Source: Sphingobacterium faecium (lineage in GTDB: Bacteria; Bacteroidota; Bacteroidia; Sphingobacteriales; Sphingobacteriaceae). From it: a stretch of 64,000 nucleotides of DNA. The notes beneath the pieces were generated by a model. The model saw only the letters and a program-made list of their open reading frames with translations, did not search any database and was not told the origin of the DNA. Of this stretch, positions 33,634 through 42,493 are shown one piece after another (the first letter of the stretch is position 1; every line of letters starts with the position of its first letter). Position numbers and translations under genes: made by a program. The stretch covers positions 372,001-436,000 of the forward strand of contig NZ_QBKH01000005.1 of the NCBI RefSeq assembly GCF_003054045.1. Direction: 5' to 3'.

Positions 33634-35892
33634 ATGTATAAGAAAAGAACGATCATCGTTTCCAATAGATTACCCATACGCATTGAAAGAAAAGACAATG
33701 AACTTTTATTTATCCCAAGTGAGGGTGGCTTAGCCACAGGCTTAGGTTCAGTTTACAAAAGTGACGAGAACATATGGATTGGTTGGCCCGGTATTATCCC
33801 TTTAAATGCAGCTGAAGAAGAAATAATCACCAAAGGATTAGCAGAGCACAACCTTATTCCAGTTTTTTTGACAGAGGAAGAATTAAAAGGATATTACGAA
33901 GGATTTTCTAATGAAGTTTTATGGCCGGTTTTTCATTATAGACCATCATATGCTGTTTATCGAACTCCTGATTGGGAAATGTATCAAAAGGTTAATGAAA
34001 AGTTTTCTGATGTAGTCGATCGACAACAAGTACAAGAGAAAGATGAGGTATGGATCCATGATTATCAGCTGATGCTCTTGCCAGAGTTAGTCAGAAAATC
34101 CTATCCAAGTATCGCTATCGGATACTTCCAACATATTCCCTTCCCTAACGATGAAGTTTTCAGAAGCATCCCTTGGCGCAATGAATTATTAAATGGATTG
34201 CTAGGAGCTGATTTAATAGGATTCCATACTTTTAACGATACACAACATTTCCTTAATTCATGTGCACATATTCTAGGACTCAATGTACATAATAATTGTT
34301 TACATACGGGTGGTCGTAGTATTTTCACGGAAGTTTATCCAATGGGTATCGATTTTGATAAATTCTCCCAATTAGCCAATAGTGAGTCCATACAGACGCG
34401 TTCACAAGCTATAAAAGATTACTACAAAGACCAAAAAATAATACTTAGTATTGATCGATTAGATTATAGTAAAGGGATTATTGAACGTTTGCTAGCTTAT
34501 GAAAACTTATTGGTTACCAACCCGGAGCAAAAAGAGCGAGTTGTACTTTATATGATTGTCGTACCATCAAGAGATCACGTAGCACAATACAAACAATTGC
34601 TGGATGAAATAGACAGGACCGTTGGCCACATCAATGCTGTATTTGGAAGTAATGAATGGACACCGATAGCGTATTTCTACAATTCCTTTCCATTGGAAGA
34701 GTTGTCATCCCTTTACGTAGCCGCTGATATATGTTTAATCACCTCATTGCGTGACGGTATGAATTTGGTGTGTAAAGAATATATCGCTAGTAAGGAAAAT
34801 ACAAATGGTGTATTAATTTTAAGCGAATTAGCTGGTGCTGCCAAAGAATTGACACAAGCAATCCAGATCAATCCTAATGCAACCGATCAAGTCACAACCG
34901 CGATATACAATGCTTTACATATGCCAGAATCTGAGCAGCGGATGCGATTGAATGACAGCATCGAAATTGTTAAAAAATTCAATGTTCGCCATTGGGTTCG
35001 ATTATTCTTTAACAGACTTCGTGAAATCAAAATCTTTCAACAAAATGAAATGGCCAGAAGGATCAATTTGCAGACCAAGGAAGCAATTCTTGATCAATAT
35101 AATCGTGCCACAAGGAGATTGTTCTTTCTAGACTATGATGGTACTTTGATTGGCTTTCAAAATGACGCTGCTGCTGCTATACCAACGGAATCATTGTATG
35201 AAACACTCAACATGCTGCAAGAGAATGACGAAAGTCAAGTGGTAATAATCAGTGGCAGACCGCATGAGACACTTGACAATTGGTTTGCTAATGAACAATA
35301 CTATTTAGTTGCCGAACATGGAGCTTGGAGCAATTATCCAACTCATAAATGGCAAAGTGGCGCTATATTATCAACACGCTGGAAAATTCCGGTTAAACAT
35401 ATCATGACCAAATTTGCTAATATAACAGCTGGTTGCGTAATCGAGGAAAAATCATATTCTTTAGCATGGCACTATCGCAAGGCACAACCCGGACTGGGTC
35501 AATTAAGAGCCCTAGAGCTTGTAGAAAGTTTACGAAACCTGGTTCAACAACATGGCTTACAATTGCTAATGGGAGATAAAGTAATCGAAGTTAAAAACAG
35601 TGAACTAAACAAAGGCAAGGCAGCTATGGATATTGTAAACAGCTATAAGCCTGACTTTATCTTTGCTATAGGTGATGATGCTACTGACGAAGATATGTTT
35701 TTAGAACTTCCTGCGGATGCTATTACCATCAAAGTTGGAAACAAAAAATCAGCAGCACAGTTTTATGTCGACACTCAACAAGAAGCCGTGCAACTGATTG
35801 AATATTTTGCCTATAATAATAAACAAAAAGAGACTAAAGATTCATCATCTCAAATCAAAATAGAAACTTATGACGAAAACAGCAAAACATAA
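33634..35892 (+). CDS. Bifunctional trehalose-6-phosphate synthase/phosphatase (OtsA-OtsB fusion)
   Basis: 752 residues. The N-terminal GT20 glucosyltransferase (about 1-470) has IIVSNRLPIRIE, EGGLATGLG, VWIHDYQLMLLPELVR, FFLH-equivalent YFQHIPFP, SIDRLDYSKGI and LRDGMNLVCKEYIA. The C-terminal HAD phosphatase (about 495-740) has the catalytic motif FLDYDGTLIGF near residue 500, VIISGRP, and AIGDDATDEDMF for Mg binding. Fusion of both steps means UDP-glucose plus glucose-6-phosphate gives trehalose in one polypeptide. Trehalose is an osmo- and desiccation protectant. The stop overlaps the start of the GH15 gene by 23 bp, indicating translational coupling. Confidence 0.95.
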   Translation: MYKKRTIIVSNRLPIRIERKDNELLFIPSEGGLATGLGSVYKSDENIWIGWPGIIPLNAAEEEIITKGLAEHNLIPVFLTEEELKGYYEGFSNEVLWPVFHYRPSYAVYRTPDWEMYQKVNEKFSDVVDRQQVQEKDEVWIHDYQLMLLPELVRKSYPSIAIGYFQHIPFPNDEVFRSIPWRNELLNGLLGADLIGFHTFNDTQHFLNSCAHILGLNVHNNCLHTGGRSIFTEVYPMGIDFDKFSQLANSESIQTRSQAIKDYYKDQKIILSIDRLDYSKGIIERLLAYENLLVTNPEQKERVVLYMIVVPSRDHVAQYKQLLDEIDRTVGHINAVFGSNEWTPIAYFYNSFPLEELSSLYVAADICLITSLRDGMNLVCKEYIASKENTNGVLILSELAGAAKELTQAIQINPNATDQVTTAIYNALHMPESEQRMRLNDSIEIVKKFNVRHWVRLFFNRLREIKIFQQNEMARRINLQTKEAILDQYNRATRRLFFLDYDGTLIGFQNDAAAAIPTESLYETLNMLQENDESQVVIISGRPHETLDNWFANEQYYLVAEHGAWSNYPTHKWQSGAILSTRWKIPVKHIMTKFANITAGCVIEEKSYSLAWHYRKAQPGLGQLRALELVESLRNLVQQHGLQLLMGDKVIEVKNSELNKGKAAMDIVNSYKPDFIFAIGDDATDEDMFLELPADAITIKVGNKKSAAQFYVDTQQEAVQLIEYFAYNNKQKETKDSSSQIKIETYDENSKT

Positions 35893-37663
35893 ATACAATA
35901 GCGGTATCATTGGGAATTGTTCATATATAGCCCATGTCAATATTACGGGAAATATTTCTTGGCTATGCTGGCCAACATTTGAAGATTCATTTGTCTTTGG
36001 CAGTTTATTAGATCAAAAGAATGGTGGTGAATTTTCTATTCTGCCTACATCTAAAATTACTAATAGAGATCAACAGTACGTTGAAAATACGAATATCTTA
36101 TGCACGACTATAACAACCGCTGAAGGAAGTTATAGGATTACAGATTTTGCTCCTCGCTTTGAACAATATGAGCGATATTATAAACCTCTTATGCTGGTCC
36201 GCAAGGTTGAACCAATCGAGGGACAGCCGAAAATTCATGTTCGCTGTACACCAAAGTACGCATATGGAAAGGAAGGATTTAGTAAAAATAGAGGTAGCAA
36301 TCATATTCAATTCGAGCAAGAAGATATTAAGATACGTTTAGCAACAAATATGCCTGTTAGTCATTTCTTTGATGATATTCCTCACGTACTTAGTAATACT
36401 ATTTATTTGGTCATGACATTCGGCAGTCCATTTGAAGCCCCTATAGAGCGCACAGTGGAAGATTTTTTAAGCAGAACAAAAGCATATTGGCAGCGGTGGG
36501 TTAAAAATGCCTCTATTCCCTCCTTCTGTCAAAAAGAGGTGATACGATCTGCGCTGGTTTTGAAGCTCCATCAATATGAAGATACTGGAGCATTGATTGC
36601 TGCAAGTACTACTAGCCTACCCGAACATCCTGGTAGTGGTCGTAATTGGGACTATCGCTATTGTTGGCTCAGGGATAGTTATTATGTACTGACAGCACTG
36701 AGCCATATAGGACAATTTGAAGAAATGGAAAAATATGCTTCCTACATTGCTAATATCACCCAAACAGATCTAGGTCGCTTACAGCCTTTGTATGGAATAA
36801 TGGGACAGCACCTCTTGACAGAAAGTACTCTTGACCATTTGGACGGGTATTTGGGTAATAAGCCCGTACGGTTAGGAAATCAAGCCTACGAGCATGTGCA
36901 AAACGATGTCTATGGACAAGCTTTGCTCGCTCTGCTCCCCATGTTTACCGATCACCGATTTAGTCATCAGAATACCGGACTTGCTAAATCATGGACTAAC
37001 TACATCTTAAATAAGATCGAAAGTACCATCGATGAGTTTGATGCCGGGATATGGGAATTTAGAAATTTTGAAAATAGACATTGTTATTCCAATTTATTTC
37101 AATGGGCTGGTGCAACAGCAGCACTAAAAATTGCGGAACAATACGGATTTCAAGACATTAAAATAAAAGCCCAGCAACTGCGGGAACGTGCTAGTGTACA
37201 TATTGAGAGTTGCTATGATGAAGAACGCAAAGTATATACTACTGCTACTAAAAACTCAAATTTAGATGCTTCTACTTTACAATTAATCATGATGAACTAT
37301 CTTGACCCAACAAGCGAAAAAGCAAAACATCATCTGGAAGCACTAGAAAAAGAACTAAAGGGTGAAAATGGATTATTTTATCGCTACCTGCATAAGGATG
37401 ATTTTGGAAAACCAAAGTCAACATTTCTAGTATGTGCCTTTTGGTATGTAGAGGCATTAGCCTGTGTAGGCCGTCTGGATGAAGCACAAAAAGTATTCAA
37501 GCAATTAATCAAGTATGGCAATCATCTCAACTTATTTAGTGAGGATGTAGATGAACAGGATGGTAGTCAATGGGGTAATTTTCCACAAGCTTACAGTCAT
37601 GTGGGATTAGTCAATGCCGCCAATCGCATCGCAGTCAAGTTAGATCATCCTGCATTTTTATAA
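35870..37663 (+). CDS. GH15-family glycoside hydrolase, possible trehalase
   Basis: 597 residues, cytoplasmic (no signal peptide). An N-terminal beta-sandwich (about 1-220) precedes the (alpha/alpha)6 barrel, with the family signatures RNWDYRYCWLRDSYYVL and DEFDAGIWEFRN (likely general acid Glu) and a late VDEQDGSQWGNFPQAYSHVGLVNAA containing the likely base Glu. GH15 includes glucoamylase, glucodextranase and actinobacterial trehalase. Overlap with the trehalose synthase/phosphatase gene favours trehalose or a related glucoside as substrate, giving a synthesis/turnover pair. The specificity is inference. Confidence 0.9.
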   Translation: MTKTAKHKYNSGIIGNCSYIAHVNITGNISWLCWPTFEDSFVFGSLLDQKNGGEFSILPTSKITNRDQQYVENTNILCTTITTAEGSYRITDFAPRFEQYERYYKPLMLVRKVEPIEGQPKIHVRCTPKYAYGKEGFSKNRGSNHIQFEQEDIKIRLATNMPVSHFFDDIPHVLSNTIYLVMTFGSPFEAPIERTVEDFLSRTKAYWQRWVKNASIPSFCQKEVIRSALVLKLHQYEDTGALIAASTTSLPEHPGSGRNWDYRYCWLRDSYYVLTALSHIGQFEEMEKYASYIANITQTDLGRLQPLYGIMGQHLLTESTLDHLDGYLGNKPVRLGNQAYEHVQNDVYGQALLALLPMFTDHRFSHQNTGLAKSWTNYILNKIESTIDEFDAGIWEFRNFENRHCYSNLFQWAGATAALKIAEQYGFQDIKIKAQQLRERASVHIESCYDEERKVYTTATKNSNLDASTLQLIMMNYLDPTSEKAKHHLEALEKELKGENGLFYRYLHKDDFGKPKSTFLVCAFWYVEALACVGRLDEAQKVFKQLIKYGNHLNLFSEDVDEQDGSQWGNFPQAYSHVGLVNAANRIAVKLDHPAFL

Positions 37664-37667
37664 AACT

Positions 37668-37699
37668 ATACCCTACGCTAATCAAGACGCGTAGGGTAT
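37668..37699 (+). terminator. Hairpin after the trehalose operon
   Basis: 11-bp inverted repeat, arms 37668-37678 and 37689-37699, begins 4 nt after the GH15 stop codon. No long T run follows. Confidence 0.65.
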
Positions 37700-37801
37700 T
37701 GCTATACATGGATAATCTATATTGCATTGACTGCAATTAGCTATACTTTAAAAATAGATATAAACATTAGTATCATATGAATTGTTATTTAAGTAAAAAA
37801 T

Positions 37802-38416
37802 ATGAAAAATATCATTCCAACACAAAAAGAAGGAAATCAATTGGACTGTTTTGAATCGGTTGAGTTTTCAAATACTCACATTGCTAATCAAGCATTTATT
37901 AAAGCAGCATACAATTTATTATCCATCAATGATTGGCATAAGGTTGCTGAAGTGCCAGCAGCTGTTTTTCAATTGGTCGATTCTGATGGATCGTCATTAG
38001 AGAGACCTTTACAATTACATGATTATATTCGAATTGATATTCCAGGACCAGGCTTACCTCGCACAAAAGGCTACGACTGGGTAAATGTTGTCAATTTAGA
38101 ATCAAAAAACATGAATGAGTATAAAATACTATCCATCAGTCTCAAACCTTGCCCTGATCCAACTCAACCAGATAATAAAGACACCGCTCATTTCTTTGAA
38201 GGCATTGCCACTTCCACCTTAATTCTTGAGCAGAGAACCAATAGTCTTTTATTTCAATATGCAGGTAGAAATGAGATACCTAATACCGAAAACCATAAAA
38301 TAATCGATAATATTAGAAATTTTATAGTTGGTGCAGGTGCTGCTATTGGAGCATCATATCCACAGTGGAAAGCATTAATCAAAGGATTTGCAAATCAAGT
38401 AAAAGATGTGGACTAA
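37802..38416 (+). CDS. Hypothetical protein, Bacteroidota type
   Basis: 204 residues, soluble, no signal peptide. Segments such as RPLQLHDYIRIDIPGPGLPRTKGYDWVNV and DTAHFFEGIATSTLILEQRTNSLLFQYAGRNEIPN look like a conserved beta-rich globular domain. A short glycine/alanine helix near the C-terminus (FIVGAGAAIGASYPQWKALIKGFA) could insert into a membrane. No catalytic motif recognised. It follows the trehalose operon after a hairpin and 100 bp of AT-rich DNA. Real by length, composition and codon use; function unknown. Confidence 0.72.
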   Translation: MKNIIPTQKEGNQLDCFESVEFSNTHIANQAFIKAAYNLLSINDWHKVAEVPAAVFQLVDSDGSSLERPLQLHDYIRIDIPGPGLPRTKGYDWVNVVNLESKNMNEYKILSISLKPCPDPTQPDNKDTAHFFEGIATSTLILEQRTNSLLFQYAGRNEIPNTENHKIIDNIRNFIVGAGAAIGASYPQWKALIKGFANQVKDVD

Positions 38417-38601
38417 TAATTTTAATGGAATAAATTATTGCACTGAAAATAGATTTTTAGTTTTTTAATTAAATATATCTATATTCAAAACTAAACTTAC
38501 TAAAAAAATATTCAAAATCATTGGAACTTATGAATTGAAATTGGATATGGGATATCTCAATAAAAGATGATCTTAACTAATTGATCAGTTGATATACATA
38601 A

Positions 38602-38943
38602 CTATTTAAATAATTGAGTAAAGAAAGATCTCGTTTTTTTAATTCCTACATACAATTCATTATTTTCTATTCTGGTCGGATATATTTTTATATAATTACC
38701 TTGATTAGTACAGCCTTTACCAGTATTCAGATTAAACCGATGTCGATGATATGAGCATACAAGCTCTTCACCTTCACACCATCCTGTTACAAATGAGGCT
38801 CCTGCATGTGGGCATTTCCTTGAAAAAGCTTTCCATCCAGAAACGTGATGCAAAATACAGATACGATTACTGCCCACTTCGACCTCATAAATTCGATTTT
38901 CATCATAAGAGCTCGTCTTATCTATTTTATACCATTGCAACAT
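38602..38943 (-). CDS. Small Rieske [2Fe-2S] protein
   Basis: 113 residues. Rieske cluster ligands are Cys44-x-His46 (KCPHAGAS) and Cys63-x2-His66 (VCSYHRHRF). The second loop reads CSYHRHRF, so this resembles the soluble ferredoxin-type or NirD-like group rather than the bc1 type (no disulphide cysteine pair). No oxygenase alpha subunit, nitrite reductase or cytochrome is adjacent. It is divergent from ychF with a short shared upstream region. Probably an electron carrier; partner unknown. Confidence 0.88.
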   Translation of the reverse strand: MLQWYKIDKTSSYDENRIYEVEVGSNRICILHHVSGWKAFSRKCPHAGASFVTGWCEGEELVCSYHRHRFNLNTGKGCTNQGNYIKIYPTRIENNELYVGIKKTRSFFTQLFK

Positions 38944-38978
38944 AATTAAAGATACATAGAAAGTTTCGACTTATTTTT

Positions 38979-38986
38979 TATCTTTG
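38979..38986 (+). promoter_or_regulatory. -7 promoter box of ychF
   Basis: TATCTTTG, an exact match to TAnnTTTG, 27 bp before the ATG at 39014. The in-frame TTG at 38984 lies inside this box and upstream of the expected transcription start, so it cannot be the initiation codon. Confidence 0.7.
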
Positions 38987-39013
38987 CGTAAATTCAAAAA
39001 ACTAGCATATTTT

Positions 39014-40114
39014 ATGGCTTTACAATGCGGTATCGTTGGATTACCTAACGTAGGTAAATCAACACTATTTAACTGTTTGTCTAACGCTAAAGCACAAGCG
39101 GCAAACTTTCCTTTCTGTACTATTGAACCAAATGTTGGGGTTATCACTGTTCCTGATACCCGTCTTAATAAATTAGCTGAATTAGTTAATCCTCAGAAAA
39201 TTGTTCCAAACACAATCGAGATTGTTGATATCGCTGGTTTAGTAAAAGGCGCTTCTAAAGGTGAAGGTCTCGGTAATCAATTTTTAGGTAATATCCGTAC
39301 AACAAATGCAATTATCCACGTTTTACGTTGTTTCGATGATGGCAATGTGATACACGTGGATGGATCTGTAGATCCGATCCGTGATAAGGAGATCATTGAT
39401 ACGGAGTTACAATTGAAAGATTTGGACACGGTTGTAAAACGTATTCAAAAAGTGGAAAAAATGGCTAAAACAGGTGGTGACAAAGATGCTAAACGCACCT
39501 ATGAAATCTTATCTGTTGTAAAAGATCATTTAGAAGCTGGTAAATCTGCACGTACAGCACAACTTGAAAAGGATGATTTTGATTTTATTCAAGAATTAGC
39601 CTTATTAACAGTTAAACCTGTATTATATGTTTGTAATGTTGATGAAGCTTCTGTTAATACTGGAAATGCTTATGTTGACCGTGTAAAAGAGGAAGTAAAA
39701 GATGAAAATGCTCAAGTATTAATTATTTCAGCTCAAATTGAATCCGAAATCGCACAATTAGAAAGCTTTGAAGAACGTCAAATGTTCTTAGATGATTTAG
39801 GATTAGCGGAATCTGGGGTTTCTAAATTAATTGTAGCTGCTTATTCACTTTTAGACTTAGCAACCTATTTTACTGCAGGTGTACAAGAAGTTCGCGCGTG
39901 GACGATTGAAAAGGGTTTTACAGCACCTCAAGCAGCAGGTGTGATCCACACTGACTTTGAAAAAGGATTTATCCGTGCAGAGGTTATTAAATATAATGAT
40001 TTCATTGAATTAGGTTCAGAAGCAGCTTGTAAAGAAGCTGGTAAATTATCTGTCGAAGGAAAAACATATATTGTTGAAGATGGTGACATTATGCATTTCA
40101 GATTTAACGTATAA
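39014..40114 (+). CDS. ychF: Redox-regulated ATPase/GTPase YchF (Obg family)
   Basis: 366 residues from the ATG at 39014 (MALQCGIVGLPNVGKSTLFN), which is the usual YchF N-terminus. Walker A GLPNVGKST, switch motif DIAGLVKGASKGEGLGNQFL and a NxxE-type base motif (VCNVDEAS) in place of NKxD explain the family's ATP preference. The C-terminal TGS domain is AWTIEKGFTAPQAAGVIHTDFEKGFIRAEVI. Universally conserved; it associates with ribosomes and modulates the oxidative-stress response. Ends in a shared perfect palindrome terminator. Confidence 0.97.
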   Translation: MALQCGIVGLPNVGKSTLFNCLSNAKAQAANFPFCTIEPNVGVITVPDTRLNKLAELVNPQKIVPNTIEIVDIAGLVKGASKGEGLGNQFLGNIRTTNAIIHVLRCFDDGNVIHVDGSVDPIRDKEIIDTELQLKDLDTVVKRIQKVEKMAKTGGDKDAKRTYEILSVVKDHLEAGKSARTAQLEKDDFDFIQELALLTVKPVLYVCNVDEASVNTGNAYVDRVKEEVKDENAQVLIISAQIESEIAQLESFEERQMFLDDLGLAESGVSKLIVAAYSLLDLATYFTAGVQEVRAWTIEKGFTAPQAAGVIHTDFEKGFIRAEVIKYNDFIELGSEAACKEAGKLSVEGKTYIVEDGDIMHFRFNV

Positions 40115-40126
40115 GAAGGTAATATT

Positions 40127-40172
40127 AAAAATAAAAGGGCTGAAAATATATATTTTCAGCCCTTTTATTTTT
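40127..40172. terminator. 46-nt perfect palindrome, bidirectional terminator
   Basis: Every base from 40127 to 40172 pairs about the centre 40149/40150, with the GC core AGGGCTGA/TCAGCCCT flanked by A and T runs. It serves ychF (+) and the convergent PNGase F-like gene (-), overlapping the latter's stop codon. Confidence 0.95.
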
Positions 40173-41829
40173 AGTCGTACACTAATACGCCAGACACATT
40201 CCAACTGCTGAAACTTGTCCCCTCGCTTTCCCCTTGAGGTATTTGTACTCTTACGGTATGTTTACCCGCCTTCAAACGACCTATATCAATGAATATGGGG
40301 TAAGTAACTGTTCCAGGACACCAATTTGAACGACTTAAATCTGATGAAGACAATCCATTCGAAAAATTCCCCGAAGCAGGATTGCTTAACCGGTAAGAAC
40401 CACAGTCATTGCGCCATGGTGTATAACTGAAAAGTGCACTACCATTCAAAAATAAGCTATTTGTCTTTGGAACAAACTCATCACCATTACCCCAACCACC
40501 ATGACCAGTTGTCACATAGCGTAATTGAACATTTGAGGCATCTTCTTTCAATTCAAAAGTCACCTCTAATCCCTTTTCTTTGTCGAACATCGTTCCGTAC
40601 TCCTGACCGCCCATTTCCATTACATTGGTTGTATTAAAAATCGGAAGTAGTTTTTTTAACGCGTGTTTATTATCAAATCCAGGATGTACGGTTAACTCTA
40701 GGCTCACTTCGTGTCCGTTTTTGTCATAGTTGCCGATAAAAGTTCCAACGTACACTTCTCGATCACTAATCGCACTTGCAAGTTCACTAATATCCTGTCT
40801 ATACAATACAGAATCTTGCCAAGTTTTGCCTTTCAACTTCAAATAATTAAATTGACTTACCCCAAATGGAGTAAAAAAGCGCATAAGTTCTAAGATAGGT
40901 GTATAATTTGCAGTTCGGACTACACCTTGGTATTTTTTACCATTACCATTATCATATAAAGGAAGCGTATTCATCCCCTGCTGCATCCCGTCTAAAAAAG
41001 AAAGGTGCTGATCTTGAGGAATGATAAAAACAGAGCCTGTGCGATCGTAAGCATCCCCTTTTGATTTTTCGGTCAATTGGACAAATACGTTCTGTCCAGC
41101 TGCAATTTTTGGAATTTTTACTTTTTTAACAATGACAGTACCTTGCGCAAATCTTAAGATACTATCAGATTTACTATCATCAGAAAAACTTATTTTTTCA
41201 TTTTTAAAAATCGGTATCTGTATAAATCTACTTTTCCATAGCAAATCCTTATAGGTCAGATCGTCCACATAGGTTAGATTAGCCGGTAACGATAAAGCCT
41301 GTGGCCAAGTTTTTAGATGCTCAATTTTACTTGCTGTAACAGCAGAATTACCATTGCGAACCACTTCAAGAACAAAACCTAAGTTTTGACCTAAGTCAGA
41401 AGGACCACCTTTTATTTTTAATTCTGTCGTATACCAAATATCAATACTGTTTGAATTTACAGTCGTTCTTGCTCGATAACAAGTATAACCTAATATTTTT
41501 TTACTTTCTGTGGTGATTTCCAGCTTTTGCTTATTGATCGCAGATGAATCAATAGTTGCAATCTGTTGTTGAGCTGTAATTTGCGTTAATTTATAATAGG
41601 CATTGGAAGGTCGCTTGACAACAAAAACTTCATAAGGAGTTTTTGCTTCTCCATTTACAATTCTCCGACTTGTGATTACCGTTTGTTCGGCATTTGCATA
41701 AACTAAAGTTGGATCTTCACTTTCTAAGATCTTATTATTACTTGATCTTTGATATTCAACTAAAATTCCTTTCTGAGCCATTAGTGATTGCGACAAAAAA
41801 AGCGATAGCAATAGATATAATATTCGCAT
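40171..41829 (-). CDS. PNGase F-like peptide N-glycosidase with an N-terminal GLPGLI-like domain
   Basis: Secreted deglycosylating amidase of 552 residues from the ATG at 41829. Signal peptide MRILYLLLSLFLSQSLMAQ. Residues about 20-200 resemble the GLPGLI family (ILGYTCYRARTT...IDIWYTTEL). The C-terminal 340 residues carry both PNGase F jelly-roll domains: YDRTGSVFIIP with Asp262, GHEVSLELTV with Glu374, TTGHGGWGNGDEFVP with Glu451, then DCGSYRLSNPASGNF and SDLSRSNWCPGTV. These three acidic residues correspond to the known catalytic Asp60, Glu118 and Glu206 of PNGase F. The N-terminal extension recalls the PNGF-II type. A TATTTTTG -7 box precedes the ATG and overlaps the alternative upstream TTG. 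Confidence 0.93.
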   Translation of the reverse strand: MRILYLLLSLFLSQSLMAQKGILVEYQRSSNNKILESEDPTLVYANAEQTVITSRRIVNGEAKTPYEVFVVKRPSNAYYKLTQITAQQQIATIDSSAINKQKLEITTESKKILGYTCYRARTTVNSNSIDIWYTTELKIKGGPSDLGQNLGFVLEVVRNGNSAVTASKIEHLKTWPQALSLPANLTYVDDLTYKDLLWKSRFIQIPIFKNEKISFSDDSKSDSILRFAQGTVIVKKVKIPKIAAGQNVFVQLTEKSKGDAYDRTGSVFIIPQDQHLSFLDGMQQGMNTLPLYDNGNGKKYQGVVRTANYTPILELMRFFTPFGVSQFNYLKLKGKTWQDSVLYRQDISELASAISDREVYVGTFIGNYDKNGHEVSLELTVHPGFDNKHALKKLLPIFNTTNVMEMGGQEYGTMFDKEKGLEVTFELKEDASNVQLRYVTTGHGGWGNGDEFVPKTNSLFLNGSALFSYTPWRNDCGSYRLSNPASGNFSNGLSSSDLSRSNWCPGTVTYPIFIDIGRLKAGKHTVRVQIPQGESEGTSFSSWNVSGVLVYD

Positions 41830-41853
41830 AGTATGGGATAAATGATTAAGACT

Positions 41854-41861
41854 CAAAAATA
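41854..41861 (-). promoter_or_regulatory. -7 promoter box of the PNGase F-like gene
   Basis: Minus-strand TATTTTTG fits TAnnTTTG, 25 bp before the ATG at 41829. It overlaps the only upstream in-frame TTG and so fixes the start. Confidence 0.6.
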
Positions 41862-41894
41862 GAAAAATGATTCATAATATGGATAAAAATAAGA

Positions 41895-41929
41895 AAAGCC
41901 TGAGAGAATCGAGCGATTTCCCAGGCTTT
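41895..41929. other. Orphan hairpin element C with AACC/CCTAA tail
   Basis: Outer stem AAAGCCTG (41895-41902)/CAGGCTTT (41922-41929) with an inner AATCG/CGATT stem. A second small hairpin (TACCTCTT-GA-AAGAGGTA, about 41934-41951) and a tail containing AACCTAAACCTAA follow. It is not next to any gene end: the PNGase F-like gene starts 66 bp away in the opposite direction. Possible terminator of a small RNA or a transcribed leader; see finding. Confidence 0.4.
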
Positions 41930-42258
41930 AAAGTACCTCTTGAAAGAGGTAATCAACCTAAACCTAAGTCAAAGGTAAAATTTATTTATTATTCTTACAA
42001 AACAATTCTTCAAACAAATTTTAAAAACATTTAAAATTGAAGCGCTCAACACCTATTATTTACTTTAAAACAATAAATAATTAAACTCAAATGAAGCCCA
42101 ATTTCCAACATTTTATCCATGTTAGCCTACAATAATACCCTAATATGTAAAGTGTATGCTCAACACTAAAGCAGATGATTAATATAATATGACGATAAGG
42201 TAAATAAAATCAAAAATTTATAATAATGATATTTTTTAAACTATGAGTCATTAATTAT

Positions 42259-42308
42259 GTATTAATACAATAAAAAAAGGTTTTCAAACGGGGAGAATGA
42301 AAACCTTT
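42259..42308. other. GTATTAATAC followed by orphan hairpin element B
   Basis: GTATTAATAC (42259-42268) precedes an 11-bp inverted repeat, arms 42276-42286 and 42298-42308 (AAAGGTTTTCA/TGAAAACCTTT). A tail AACCAATTATAAACCTAAATT follows, similar to element C at 41.9 kb. The surrounding gap (41862-42467) has no ORF that I can support. Confidence 0.4.
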
Positions 42309-42467
42309 ATAACCAATTATAAACCTAAATTATGATGCCTCAAAGATAGTGTATATATAACACTATTGCAAATATTTAATTATTCTTTTTTTTTGAATAT
42401 AAATTTTGTAGTTGAAAATCTACAATTTAGAATGATTCTAATCATTTTTATATCCTTATTTTATCTA

Positions 42468-42475
42468 TATCTTTG
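42468..42475 (+). promoter_or_regulatory. -7 promoter box of ribE
   Basis: TATCTTTG, exact consensus, 18 bp before ATG 42494; it contains the alternative TTG at 42473, excluding it as a start. Confidence 0.7.
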
Positions 42476-42493
42476 TATAAAATAAAAAAACGC

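Noticed and set aside
38984-39013. Ten-residue N-terminal extension of YchF starting at TTG.
   Set aside because: The TTG is inside the -7 box and the family begins at the ATG 39014.
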